This document shows, one piece after another, positions 33,895 through 41,808 of a stretch of 44,654 nucleotides of DNA (position 1 is its first letter; the number at the start of each line of letters is the position of its first letter). The DNA comes from an uncultured Acidimicrobiaceae bacterium (GTDB taxonomy: Bacteria; Actinomycetota; Acidimicrobiia; Acidimicrobiales; Poriferisodalaceae), in assembly GCA_913020735.1 (NCBI GenBank), contig CAJWBN010000004.1, forward strand, positions 1 to 44,654. The letters run 5' to 3'. The notes beneath the pieces were generated by a model that saw only the letters and a list, made by a program, of their open reading frames with translations, searched no databases and was not told where the DNA came from. Both the position numbers and the translations under genes were made by a program.

Positions 33895-35082
33895 TTAGGT
33901 CGTTTGTGGTTCCTCGAGCCGGTCGGGGATAAAGCAGAGTAGCCATGCAACCGCTGAAGTAAAGATGACCATCCCTATAGCGGGTTCGTAACCAAAGCTG
34001 TCTATGACGAAGCCGAGAACTGCTGGCCCGGCTAGAGCGCCGAATCCTAGGGCCGTGTACAAAATCCCAATTGTTCCGCCGAGATCAGCGACTCCGAACC
34101 ATGCCGCGAGAACGTTTGGAGCGGCTGTGAACCAGACTGCCCAACTGACGCCGTGGAGTACTGCACTAAATAGAAAGAGGACGTACGAGTCGCCCGACAG
34201 GAGCCACACCATCAGACAGCAGATGAGGAGAACCTGACCAAATCGGTATTGATGTATAGGAACGAAACGATCATTCAAGGCGCTGATGACCAGTCGAGCG
34301 ATGACTGAAGACGCTCCGATTACTCCTACAAGGCTGGCCGCAGCTGTTCCGCGGATACCTTCAGATATCGCATGGTCGTTGTAGAAGGCTAAGGGTGCGT
34401 AAAAACCGGGCCCGCCTACCGTGAGTGCCCCATACAGGACTACGAATTTCTTCGACCCGAGAATTGTGCGCAAACCGAGACTGCTTGTGCGCCGAGCCTC
34501 AGGTGAATCAACTGCGGCGAAGGTGCAACTAGTTAGTAGAACTCCACTGACAATGGCATAGACACCCAGAGTCGAACGCCATCCGAGCGCGTCTATCAAG
34601 ACCCGGGAAACAATTGGGCCAATAAAGGTACCCATGCCGACTCCAGCTAAGACCAGACTTATAGCTGAAGCTTGCCGATGTTTAAACCAGCGACCGACTG
34701 TGCCGATCATTGACGGGTAACAGCACCCGACGGCGCTGCCCACAAGCGGCGCATAAAAGAAATACAGATGCCATAGTTCTGATGCTTGGCTGCTGATAAT
34801 CAGGCCGACGGTCATAAAGATAGATCCGACGGCTATAACCGGCCGCACGCCTAGGGTGTCCCCAATTTTTCCACCGATAGCGCCTGCTAAATAATAAAAG
34901 CAGACTGCCGTTGAAAAAATCGGTGCAACTGGACCCGTTGATGTATCGAAAGTTTCCGCTATGGGGGTTAAGAAAATGCCGAACGAAAAAAGCACCCCGA
35001 AGTTGACGAAGTTAGCCACGAAAGCCGCCGAAGTGACTATGCGACTATTCCGACGGTCGTAGTTTGAATTCGTTTCGATCAC
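33895..35082 (-). CDS. MFS transporter (monocarboxylate/OFA-like)
   Basis: This 395-residue protein has 12 predicted membrane helices. It begins with a short polar N-terminus and NFGVLFSFGIFLTPIAETF (about 27-45), a first-helix pattern common in the oxalate/formate antiporter and monocarboxylate branch. WFKHRQASAISLVLAGVGMG (about 131-150) is the conserved part of that branch before helix 5, and the second half repeats the fold. It likely imports or exports a small organic acid. The gene is convergent with the Mo-hydroxylase operon and precedes none of the others on the same strand closely; the SDR gene lies 65 bases further right. Confidence 0.85.
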   Translation of the reverse strand: MIETNSNYDRRNSRIVTSAAFVANFVNFGVLFSFGIFLTPIAETFDTSTGPVAPIFSTAVCFYYLAGAIGGKIGDTLGVRPVIAVGSIFMTVGLIISSQASELWHLYFFYAPLVGSAVGCCYPSMIGTVGRWFKHRQASAISLVLAGVGMGTFIGPIVSRVLIDALGWRSTLGVYAIVSGVLLTSCTFAAVDSPEARRTSSLGLRTILGSKKFVVLYGALTVGGPGFYAPLAFYNDHAISEGIRGTAAASLVGVIGASSVIARLVISALNDRFVPIHQYRFGQVLLICCLMVWLLSGDSYVLFLFSAVLHGVSWAVWFTAAPNVLAAWFGVADLGGTIGILYTALGFGALAGPAVLGFVIDSFGYEPAIGMVIFTSAVAWLLCFIPDRLEEPQTT

Positions 35083-35147
35083 CTATTTCTATCGTGCACG
35101 CGTGGCTTAGATCACAGTTCTCAGCTGGCTCAGCGAAAGCAACCAAC

Positions 35148-35903
35148 TCAGCTCATGGTTAAACCACCAGATACCGACAAGGTTTGACCGGTTACGAAAG
35201 CAGCCTCGTCAGAGTTGAAATACAGCACTGCGGACGCCACCTCAGTCGGGGTTCCGACGCGCTTCATCGGGACAGCTCTAGCCATAGCCCCGATAATTTT
35301 GTCGCCATCGTCACTAGCAGCCACAATTCCATCAAGTAACGGGGTATCAGTCGGGCCAGGGCACACAACATTTGCAGTTACCCCGCTTCTAGCTGCTTCC
35401 CTGGCAATGGTCTTCGTAAACGCGATAATTCCGCCCTTAGCGCCTGAATAGACTGCTTCGAAGGACGAACCAACTCGTCCCGCGTCAGAAGCAATGTTGA
35501 TTATTCGACCCCATCCAGCCTCAAGCATGGATGGCAGACACGCGTGAACAGTCCTTAAAACTCCCTTGTAGTTAATTTCGATTACACGATCCCAAAAATT
35601 TTCATCAGTTGAAAGAAATGGCATCAATTCATCCCAACCCGCACAATTAACTAAAATTTCGACTGGACCGAGTTCGTCGACTGCCTCGAAGATGCCAGCT
35701 TGAACTGCATCAGTGTCTGCAACATCCATGCCTACAGCCACTGCGTTACCACCGGACTCAGAAATCATTGAAGTGGTGTCCTGAGCGCCCTTCAAGTTGA
35801 GATCCGCAACCGCTACTCGGCGTCCTGTAGCCGCCAAGCCGATGCAGATTTCTCTCCCAATCCCGCTGCCGCCTCCGGTCACGAGTGCCACACGTTCGCT
35901 CAT
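35148..35903 (-). CDS. Short-chain dehydrogenase/reductase (SDR)
   Basis: This 251-residue classical SDR has the N-terminal TGGGSGIGREI NAD(P)-binding motif (about 8-18), ILVNCAGWDE (about 84-93) and the active site Ser in NIASDAG with YSGAKGG (Tyr about 152, Lys about 156). The family interconverts alcohols and ketones. Start: ATG at 35903 with GAGGAG 7-12 bases before; longer frames run into the upstream gene and are not supported. It begins two bases after the stop of the LLM gene, so it is in that operon. Likely 3-hydroxyacyl or secondary-alcohol oxidation; cofactor preference was not resolved. Confidence 0.92.
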   Translation of the reverse strand: MSERVALVTGGGSGIGREICIGLAATGRRVAVADLNLKGAQDTTSMISESGGNAVAVGMDVADTDAVQAGIFEAVDELGPVEILVNCAGWDELMPFLSTDENFWDRVIEINYKGVLRTVHACLPSMLEAGWGRIINIASDAGRVGSSFEAVYSGAKGGIIAFTKTIAREAARSGVTANVVCPGPTDTPLLDGIVAASDDGDKIIGAMARAVPMKRVGTPTEVASAVLYFNSDEAAFVTGQTLSVSGGLTMS

Positions 35904-35905
35904 TT

Positions 35906-36934
35906 TCAACTCCTCGTTGCTCGGGCAACTTCGCCCCATTTATCTACCGAATCAGGGTCTTTGCGCATGTGCTCCTCTGTCAGATACATGACAACTCGAG
36001 CGGCGGTGCCCTCATAGCGATCCTTTAAACGATCAGCCATCTCGTCCCACGTTGACACCAGGGCAAAGTGATCGAGCATTTCGTCAGAGATTGTGTCTGC
36101 CATGCCCTGCATATCACCGGCTTTCATTTTGTCGCCTAGAGTTTTTGTGATCCCTTCAAACCCTAAGTCCTCAAACTGAAAAGCGTAGTTGGGTGTGGTT
36201 CCATAAAAAGCAATCTGGGTTTTTGCTCGATGTACCCAAGGCGCCCGCTCTTCGGCAGTGTCACCGGCGACTGCAAATACTGGAACAATCAAATCAATAT
36301 CAGAAGCTTTACGTTCAGCAGCCTCAGCGCCTTGTGCGACCTCGGGGAGTAAGCGATTTTCGATGTAATGCATGGAATGCATTGGATGTACGTGAACCCC
36401 ATCGGCAACTTGTCCCGCAACTTTGTTCATTAGGGGACCAACTGAAGAAATATCGACTTTGATGTCGCCGAAGTCATGACTTCGAGGTTTCCAGCTATCT
36501 GGCAAGAGTGAGAGATTATAGAATTCACCCTCGTGGCTTAACCGCTCTTCGCCGCGAAAGGCTCGCAAACAAGCCTTCACGGCCGTGACGTAGTCCAGTA
36601 GGCGACGGGCCGGACGGTCAAAATCCGACGAATAGCGGCGAACGACATGTCCCTTAACTTGGCTACCCAAACCTAAACGAAATTTGCCGTTAGTTTCGCC
36701 AGCTAATTCCCACGCAACTTGTGCTGAGACCATGGGGCTTCTCGGGAAGGCAACTGCGATACCAGTTGAAAACGTCAACGATGGTGCAGCCATCGCCGCA
36801 GCGGCAATTTGCATCCATGGCACTTGCCCCGTCTCGGTGTACAGCATTCCTGAAAATCCCTGATCTTCGACACGGCGAGCTAGATCTCCCGCGCTTGCCC
36901 AAGTCGATGAACCTGTCATCAAATCGAATTCCAC
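35906..36934 (-). CDS. LLM-class (luciferase-like) F420-dependent oxidoreductase
   Basis: This 342-residue protein has the same fold as the gene at 17457-18476, with a similar GIAVAFPRSPMVSAQVAWEL (about 56-75) and LGLGSQVKGHV loop (about 84-94). A longer frame starts at 36988, but GTG at 36934 has AGAGG at good spacing, so it is preferred. F420 is the likely cofactor in this lineage, though FMN is possible. The gene is followed by the SDR (two-base gap), which suggests sequential oxidoreductase steps. It is divergent from the acyl-CoA synthetase gene, with about 85 bases between starts. Confidence 0.87.
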   Translation of the reverse strand: MEFDLMTGSSTWASAGDLARRVEDQGFSGMLYTETGQVPWMQIAAAAMAAPSLTFSTGIAVAFPRSPMVSAQVAWELAGETNGKFRLGLGSQVKGHVVRRYSSDFDRPARRLLDYVTAVKACLRAFRGEERLSHEGEFYNLSLLPDSWKPRSHDFGDIKVDISSVGPLMNKVAGQVADGVHVHPMHSMHYIENRLLPEVAQGAEAAERKASDIDLIVPVFAVAGDTAEERAPWVHRAKTQIAFYGTTPNYAFQFEDLGFEGITKTLGDKMKAGDMQGMADTISDEMLDHFALVSTWDEMADRLKDRYEGTAARVVMYLTEEHMRKDPDSVDKWGEVARATRS

Positions 36935-37019
36935 GTCATTACCTCTTTCCTGGCCCCCATTTGAGCCGAAATCTCGTCGCTCGGCCAATGCAACTGGATC
37001 GCCTCTAAGGTTGCAGGTT

Positions 37020-38597
37020 ATGAGTGATGACTGGTTATTGATGGGAGAGATCCCAGAACGAGCTGCGCGTTTGTGGAAAGACGACGTGGCGCTGGTTTTT
37101 AAAGACCAGCGTTGGACTCACGGAGAGTTCGCAGCGAACGTTAAAGAGGTAGCAAAAGGACTGATAGCTCTAGGAGTTGGTCATGGTGACCACGTTGCAG
37201 TTTGGATGACTAATCGGCCCGAATGGTTGCATCTCATGTATGCGGTTCCTCAAGTCGGTGGATGCATTGTCCCATTAAATACGCGATACCGAACTGACGA
37301 CGTCGCCTATACCGTCGTGCAATCTCAGAGCAAGTTTCTCATAGCGCTCGATCAATCTGGTCCAATCAACTACGGCGAAATGCTTATCGAAGCTAGTGAA
37401 CAGTTGAGCGAAGGCGGATACCTCCAAACCATCGTCATGGTTGGAGAACAACTGCCGGACAGCATTAATTGGAGCGCCATGCTTGAGAAAGGTGCGACGG
37501 TCACCGACGAGGAATTAGAAGCACGGTCTTCAAAAGTCAATGTAGAAGATCGGATGATGCTCGCTTACACATCTGGGACCACAGGCCATCCCAAAGGAGT
37601 AGTCCACTGCCACAAACCTGTACGTAATACGTATGAAAGAGCAATGTTGCTTGGACACAACCGCAACGACGTCCACATGAGTTACCTACCGCTATTTCAT
37701 GCTTATGGCTTTAGCGAAGTTGCAATGATGGCGGGCTTAACCGGCGGCAGCCAGATCTTGTTTGATGTCTTTGAACCCGATGAAGTCTTAGACGCAGTGG
37801 AAGCCGAAGGTGGAACCGTGCTCCACGGGTTTGACAGTCATTGGGCTGATCTCATTCGCTCTCAGCAACAAAATGAACGAGATGTCTCTTCGCTACGCGC
37901 GGGAACCTTGCCGGCCGGAATGGAATCTACAATCCCTATAGCCCGCCAAGCCCAAGATGTCTTCTGCCCCACAACGAGTGGCTTCGGAATGAGCGAGTCT
38001 TGGGCGTTTATCGCGTCGAGCCATATTACGGACTCGGTAGAACAACGAACCGAAGCCTCCGGCTATCCCATGTATGGCATCGAATTCCAAATACGTGACC
38101 TTGATACCGGAACTGTATTAGCGGCTAATGAGACGGGTGCACTGCATGTAAAGGGTTACACCGTGACCAGTGGCTATTGGGATAAACCCGAAGCGACCGC
38201 TGAAGTTCTAGATGACGACGGTTGGCTTGATACAGGCGACGTTGCGTTGTTACGACCGGACGGCCACGTTGTGTTCATAGGCCGCCATAAAGACATGTTG
38301 AAAGTTGGTGGAGAAAATGTTTCACCGGCTGAGGTTGAGGGATACCTCCTCGAAGTAGACGGAGTCCAAGAAATAGCAGTTGTTGGTTACCCAGATGAGC
38401 GGCTGGTCGAGGTGCCTGTCGCATTTGTCGTCAGATCAAATGATGTAGCAGCCGAGGATTTGATTGATCGCTGTCGCGGGAAAATTGCCAGTTTCAAAAT
38501 ACCAAGGCACGTCATATTCATAGATGAGATGCCAGTTACCCCATCGGGAAAAATAAGAAAAGTAGAACTCCGGGAATGGGCTTTACAAAAAATCTAA
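37020..38597 (+). CDS. AMP-forming acyl-CoA synthetase
   Basis: This 525-residue ANL-superfamily ligase activates a carboxylic acid through an acyl-adenylate to the CoA thioester. Seen motifs: the P-loop AYTSGTTGHPKGVVH (about 181-195), FGMSESW (about 321), GWLDTGDVALL (about 399-409), FIGRHKDMLKVGGENVSP (about 417-434) and the C-terminal PSGKIRK with the catalytic Lys (about 512). ATG at 37020 is preferred to a TTG nine bases upstream. The class varies (medium-chain, aromatic, cyclohexane-type acids); the acid is not known. It is followed by a strong hairpin shared with the convergent acyl-CoA dehydrogenase gene. Confidence 0.92.
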   Translation: MSDDWLLMGEIPERAARLWKDDVALVFKDQRWTHGEFAANVKEVAKGLIALGVGHGDHVAVWMTNRPEWLHLMYAVPQVGGCIVPLNTRYRTDDVAYTVVQSQSKFLIALDQSGPINYGEMLIEASEQLSEGGYLQTIVMVGEQLPDSINWSAMLEKGATVTDEELEARSSKVNVEDRMMLAYTSGTTGHPKGVVHCHKPVRNTYERAMLLGHNRNDVHMSYLPLFHAYGFSEVAMMAGLTGGSQILFDVFEPDEVLDAVEAEGGTVLHGFDSHWADLIRSQQQNERDVSSLRAGTLPAGMESTIPIARQAQDVFCPTTSGFGMSESWAFIASSHITDSVEQRTEASGYPMYGIEFQIRDLDTGTVLAANETGALHVKGYTVTSGYWDKPEATAEVLDDDGWLDTGDVALLRPDGHVVFIGRHKDMLKVGGENVSPAEVEGYLLEVDGVQEIAVVGYPDERLVEVPVAFVVRSNDVAAEDLIDRCRGKIASFKIPRHVIFIDEMPVTPSGKIRKVELREWALQKI

Positions 38598-38628
38598 AGG
38601 GGCCTCCATAAAGGGGCCCCTTCAGATT
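38591..38628. terminator. Strong bidirectional terminator hairpin
   Basis: AATCTAAAGGGGCC (38591-38604) pairs with GGCCCCTTCAGATT (38615-38628) over 14 positions with one A-C mismatch; the loop is 10 bases. It overlaps the acyl-CoA synthetase stop (TAA 38595-38597) and lies 14 bases before the convergent acyl-CoA dehydrogenase stop (38643). A GC-rich core with AT ends and no long T-run suits a two-way terminator for convergent transcripts. Confidence 0.7.
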
Positions 38629-38642
38629 CAAGTGATAGTGGA

Positions 38643-39962
38643 TTACGCCCCTGTAAAGGTTGGTCCACCCAAGGTGTATGTCGTGGCTTCGCCTGAGGAA
38701 CGCTCAGCTTCTCGGTTTCGAACTTCCGCTCGGGCAACAACGTTGTGATGAACTTCGTCCGGCCCGTCGGCAAGTCTCAAAGTTCTTTGGCTGTGCCACA
38801 TATCGGTGAGTGGGAACCATTGGGAAACTCCAGCAGCTCCGTGCATTTGAATTGCCTCATTGATGATGTCGCAGCATTTTTCGGGGACCATTGCTTTTAC
38901 AGCGCTCACCCATACGCGAGCCTCGGCGTTGCCAAGTTTGTCCATCGCTTGTGCTGCACGCAAGACCATCAGGCGCATCGCCTCTACTTCGATACGTGCA
39001 CGAGAAATTACTTCCATGTTCTTGCCGAGATTGACAAGCTTTTTGCCAAAGGCCTCACGGGTGGTGCCTCGATCAACCATCATCTCGATTGCTTTTTCTG
39101 CAGAACCAATGGAACGCATGCAGTGATGAATACGGCCTGGGCCGAGACGAAGTTGGCTGATCTCGAAACCGCGGCCCTCTCCCAATAAGACGTTCTCTCG
39201 GGGCACTCGCACATCTTCAAGTTTGAGGTGCATATGACCGTGTGGCGCATCGTCGTTACCGAATACATGCATAGGGCCGATAATGTTGACGCCTTCAGTA
39301 TCAAGAGGCACGAGAATCTGAGACTGTTGCTTATAAGTGTCAGCGTCTGGATTAGTGCGGACCATCGTGATCATGACTTTGCAACGAGGGTCACCTGCGC
39401 CCGATATGTAGAACTTTTCTCCGTTGATTACCCACTCATCGCCATCGAGGACAGCTTCTGTTTCGATCTGCTTTGCGTCAGAACTCATAACTCTTGGTTC
39501 TGTCATGCAGTACGCAGATCGAATTTGACCATTTAACAATGGCTCAAGCCACTGCGCTTTTTGTTCCTCGGTGCCAGTTCGCTCTAGAACTTCCATGTTG
39601 CCCGTATCGGGGGCGGAGCAGTTCAAGCATTCAGATGCCAAGCGATTCTTCCCGAGTTCGTTTGCGATATACGCATAGTCAAGGTTCGTTAACCCTTCGC
39701 CAGTTTCGGCATCGGGAAGGAAGAAGTTCCAAAGCCCCTGGGCACGAGCTTTTTCTTTAGCGCCCTCGAGAACCTCTAGTTGTCCTTCTCCATAACCCCA
39801 GCGCTCGGCCCGGTTTTCCCCGAGGCGGTAATACTCCTCGGTGATTGGGTCGACTTCCTCGCGAATGAAAACTTTCACGGCTTCGTACAGCGGACGAACC
39901 TTCTCTGACATTCTCAGATCAAGGTCATCCATGCTTGCTGACTTCAGTGCGCCACCAACCAC
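38643..39962 (-). CDS. Acyl-CoA dehydrogenase family protein
   Basis: This 439-residue flavoprotein has the acyl-CoA dehydrogenase domains in order: N-terminal helical, middle beta (ACAD_M) and C-terminal helical. Visible stretches are YCMTEPRVMSSDAKQIET (about 151-168, FAD region), WVINGEKFYISGAGDPR (about 177-193), LGPGRIHHCMRSIGSAEKAI (about 273-292) and EAIQMHGAAGVSQWFPL (about 368-384). It alpha,beta-dehydrogenates acyl-CoA. Start GTG at 39962 has AAGGGG six bases before; the alternative ATG is ten codons downstream. The start region is preceded by a perfect 12-base palindrome at 39983-39994. The acyl-CoA synthetase faces it from the other strand. Confidence 0.9.
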   Translation of the reverse strand: MVGGALKSASMDDLDLRMSEKVRPLYEAVKVFIREEVDPITEEYYRLGENRAERWGYGEGQLEVLEGAKEKARAQGLWNFFLPDAETGEGLTNLDYAYIANELGKNRLASECLNCSAPDTGNMEVLERTGTEEQKAQWLEPLLNGQIRSAYCMTEPRVMSSDAKQIETEAVLDGDEWVINGEKFYISGAGDPRCKVMITMVRTNPDADTYKQQSQILVPLDTEGVNIIGPMHVFGNDDAPHGHMHLKLEDVRVPRENVLLGEGRGFEISQLRLGPGRIHHCMRSIGSAEKAIEMMVDRGTTREAFGKKLVNLGKNMEVISRARIEVEAMRLMVLRAAQAMDKLGNAEARVWVSAVKAMVPEKCCDIINEAIQMHGAAGVSQWFPLTDMWHSQRTLRLADGPDEVHHNVVARAEVRNREAERSSGEATTYTLGGPTFTGA

Positions 39963-39982
39963 GGGGTGCCCCTTTCATATTT

Positions 39983-39994
39983 TGCTTTAAAGCA
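39983..39994. promoter_or_regulatory. Perfect palindrome TGCTTTAAAGCA upstream of the acyl-CoA dehydrogenase gene
   Basis: A perfect 12-base palindrome, 21 bases before the GTG start of the acyl-CoA dehydrogenase gene on the minus strand, in a 195-base gap. Placed to act as an operator for a fatty-acid-type regulator, but this is inference; a palindrome of this size can be by chance. Apart from it, the gap shows nothing I can support. Confidence 0.35.
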
Positions 39995-40157
39995 GACAGT
40001 TTGACTCTGCCATATCGGTACCACTGAACCCTAGCTATCTTCTAGGCATTAAGCATTTTCGAATAGAAAAGATGAAACCAAGTTCAAGGTTTCGACAAAG
40101 GTAAGTTGCGCAGCCATCAATCTTCAATATTCAGCGAATAAGCATCCACGACAGGCA

Positions 40158-40625
40158 TTGAGCCCCACGCTACGTTCCATATCTGTGACATCTTGCTCAC
40201 GAGGAACCTGTGGAGCCCCAGCCGTAGCTGGGCTTTCTTACAACAACGCTTCGTTATCTGTCTGGGTAATCGATCTCCACGCCGACGCGGGCCACACGAT
40301 GTCTCTTTGCCAGCTTCACGTCCAAAACCTTCGAGCACCTGAAGGCTGGACGGTTTTTGATGAACGAGATGGAACCCCACGACTTTGGACGGTCACACCT
40401 GGTGAGGTCATTCCTCCAGTTCGTAAACGCAACCGTGTGCGTCGCCAGCGAGCACAAAGTGGCCGAATTTTAGAAGTTGAAGAACTTCAGCTTTTTGAAT
40501 TGGAAGATTCAAGCCATGAAAAGATCGCACCGGTGACCTTGCTTGAAGACGCTAGAAATTCAGGACGAACCAATAACCAAACTGATCGTCCAGACAAGAC
40601 TCAAACAGCCACAGTATTCGGCTAA
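40158..40625 (+). CDS. DUF3499 family protein
   Basis: This 155-residue protein matches the actinobacterial DUF3499 family. The N-terminal CSRGTCGAPAVAGLSYNN (about 13-30) followed by MSLCQLHVQNLRAPEGWTVF (about 48-67) gives a CX4C...CX2H pattern like a zinc-binding finger. The remaining half is basic and then acidic, low in structure. No function is known for the family. The start is TTG at 40158 or a GTG nine codons downstream; neither has a convincing RBS. It supports an actinobacterial origin for the window. Confidence 0.78.
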   Translation: MSPTLRSISVTSCSRGTCGAPAVAGLSYNNASLSVWVIDLHADAGHTMSLCQLHVQNLRAPEGWTVFDERDGTPRLWTVTPGEVIPPVRKRNRVRRQRAQSGRILEVEELQLFELEDSSHEKIAPVTLLEDARNSGRTNNQTDRPDKTQTATVFG

Positions 40626-40647
40626 TAGGACTTCATAGTTTCAAGAT

Positions 40648-40974
40648 CTAAAGACGATCGCTTGATTTGAGATCAGTAATCACTACCCGACCATCTGGAG
40701 ATAGTGATGCACGGAATCGGACGTGGCCATCCGCGCTGAGCACAAGGTCATTCCCGGCGTTCGTGATTTTCAGTTTGACGCCTGTCTCTTTTTCTAACTT
40801 TGGACGAACCTCATTCAGCACATCGCGGATTTGTTGTCGTCGTTCAGCTTGAACCAAGTCATAATCAAATTCGACGAAGTCGCCTGGCTCAGTACCTGAA
40901 GGTCTCATACGGTGTCCAATAAATTGAGGATGCTTGCAGCCATCAAACCGTTGTCCTTGCGGAGAAACCACCAT
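40648..40974 (-). CDS. Hypothetical protein with C-terminal alpha/beta core
   Basis: I do not recognise a family. The 108-residue frame starts at ATG 40974, but the first 22 residues look unstructured; the in-frame ATG at 40908 may be the true start and would give 86 residues. The core VQAERRQQIRDVLNEVRPKLEKETGVKL is a predicted charged helix, then beta strands (DLVLSADGHVRFRASLS). It is convergent with DUF3499. The stretch RPSGTEP near the possible start resembles a sugar-mutase motif but the rest of that domain is absent. Confidence 0.5.
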   Translation of the reverse strand: MVVSPQGQRFDGCKHPQFIGHRMRPSGTEPGDFVEFDYDLVQAERRQQIRDVLNEVRPKLEKETGVKLKITNAGNDLVLSADGHVRFRASLSPDGRVVITDLKSSDRL

Positions 40975-41041
40975 TGTGGCGGGATACGTAATGGGACGAA
41001 ACCTCAGTCACCACTGCCCTTTCTGACTGCCCCGAAAAATC

Positions 41042-41380
41042 TTGCATGGCTGCGACAAGATTTGCCCTACCCAACGATACCTAGTGGCAGCATTCTGGTT
41101 GAACGGTACGGTAGTTCTCGTGGATTTAGTAGTTCCAATTGCGGGCTCGTTGCTGTTTATCTATGTCGTCTACAGGATCGGTCTCAAACTGATGCTGGGA
41201 TTTTCACGCCCGGTCCCAGCACCTCCTCCCCCCGGAGAACTAAGAAAAGTTCGACTCACCTATATGTGTACGCTCTGCGGCACAGAAGTTCGGATGACTC
41301 GGTCACCAAATACCATCCCAGAAGGTCCTAAGTGTTGCATGGAAGAGATGGAATTAATCCGTGACCATGACAATGATTAG
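41042..41380 (+). CDS. Small membrane-anchored zinc-ribbon-like protein
   Basis: This 112-residue protein joins one hydrophobic helix, DLVVPIAGSLLFIYVVYRIG (about 28-47), to a C-terminal zinc-ribbon-type motif: CTLCGTEVRM (Cys pair about 76-79) and a second pair, CCMEEMEL (about 98-99). The start is uncertain: TTG at 41042 is the longest, but the 26 residues before the helix are poorly supported and GTG at 41084 or 41120 is equally likely. Function unknown. The gap between this gene and crgA contains DnaA-box-like sequence. Confidence 0.55.
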   Translation: MHGCDKICPTQRYLVAAFWLNGTVVLVDLVVPIAGSLLFIYVVYRIGLKLMLGFSRPVPAPPPPGELRKVRLTYMCTLCGTEVRMTRSPNTIPEGPKCCMEEMELIRDHDND

Positions 41381-41391
41381 TCGGAGCTACA

Positions 41392-41411
41392 CATTCCACA
41401 GGTTTTCCACA
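41392..41411 (+). other. DnaA-box-like sequence cluster
   Basis: CATTCCACA (41392-41400) is followed two bases later by TTTTCCACA (41403-41411). The second differs from the DnaA-box consensus TTATCCACA by one base; the first differs by two. The position close to crgA and pknB, which lie near the origin in several actinomycetes, makes this worth noting. No dnaA, dnaN or AT-rich unwinding element was seen here, so an origin is not claimed. Confidence 0.25.
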
Positions 41412-41459
41412 GCCTGGGGAGAAACCACATAGCTGTAATTTGGGAAGGTTCTTAGAGGT

Positions 41460-41723
41460 TTAGCGCCATCGAGTAGCAGTCAAAATCCCTATAAGAACAA
41501 AACCAAGCCCTCCAAGAATCCAAGAACTGGAAGGGCTTCCTGGGAGCCAGCTCATGTAATTCGAGAAGATAACTGCAACGCCGAATAACAAAAACCCCAA
41601 AATCATCCACCCAAACCAAGCAGGGCTTGGGGGGAGGTCACCCGCAAGCATTTCTTCAGTAACCACTCCTTCAGGGCGAGTGCCCTTGGGAGTTAAACGA
41701 CTTGTCTTCTTCGGCCTTGCCAT
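41460..41723 (-). CDS. crgA: Cell division protein CrgA
   Basis: This 87-residue protein has the CrgA layout: basic N-terminus MARPKKTSRLTPKG, an SPAWFGWMILGFLLFGVAVI helix (about 33-52), a short loop (NYMSWLPGSPSSS) and a second helix WILGGLGFVLIGILTATRWR to the end. CrgA is an inner-membrane protein that interacts with FtsZ, FtsI and other divisome parts in actinomycetes. A GTG two codons upstream also exists; ATG at 41723 gives the family-typical start. It follows pknB in the same direction after 85 bases, matching the conserved crgA-pknB neighbourhood seen in actinobacterial genomes. Confidence 0.88.
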   Translation of the reverse strand: MARPKKTSRLTPKGTRPEGVVTEEMLAGDLPPSPAWFGWMILGFLLFGVAVIFSNYMSWLPGSPSSSWILGGLGFVLIGILTATRWR

Positions 41724-41808
41724 GAGCACCGAGGATAGAGGTAGAAATGGGCTCGGCCACTGATCACTGGGATGATTTGGCTCTAATTGCTTACCTTAGG
41801 AAATACTT

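Noticed and set aside
40648-40974. RPSGTEP motif in the small minus-strand ORF, like the C-terminus of phosphoglucomutase/phosphomannomutase.
   Set aside because: Only the heptad matches; the surrounding residues and the charged helix that follows do not fit the mutase domain, and no upstream mutase sequence is present in any frame.
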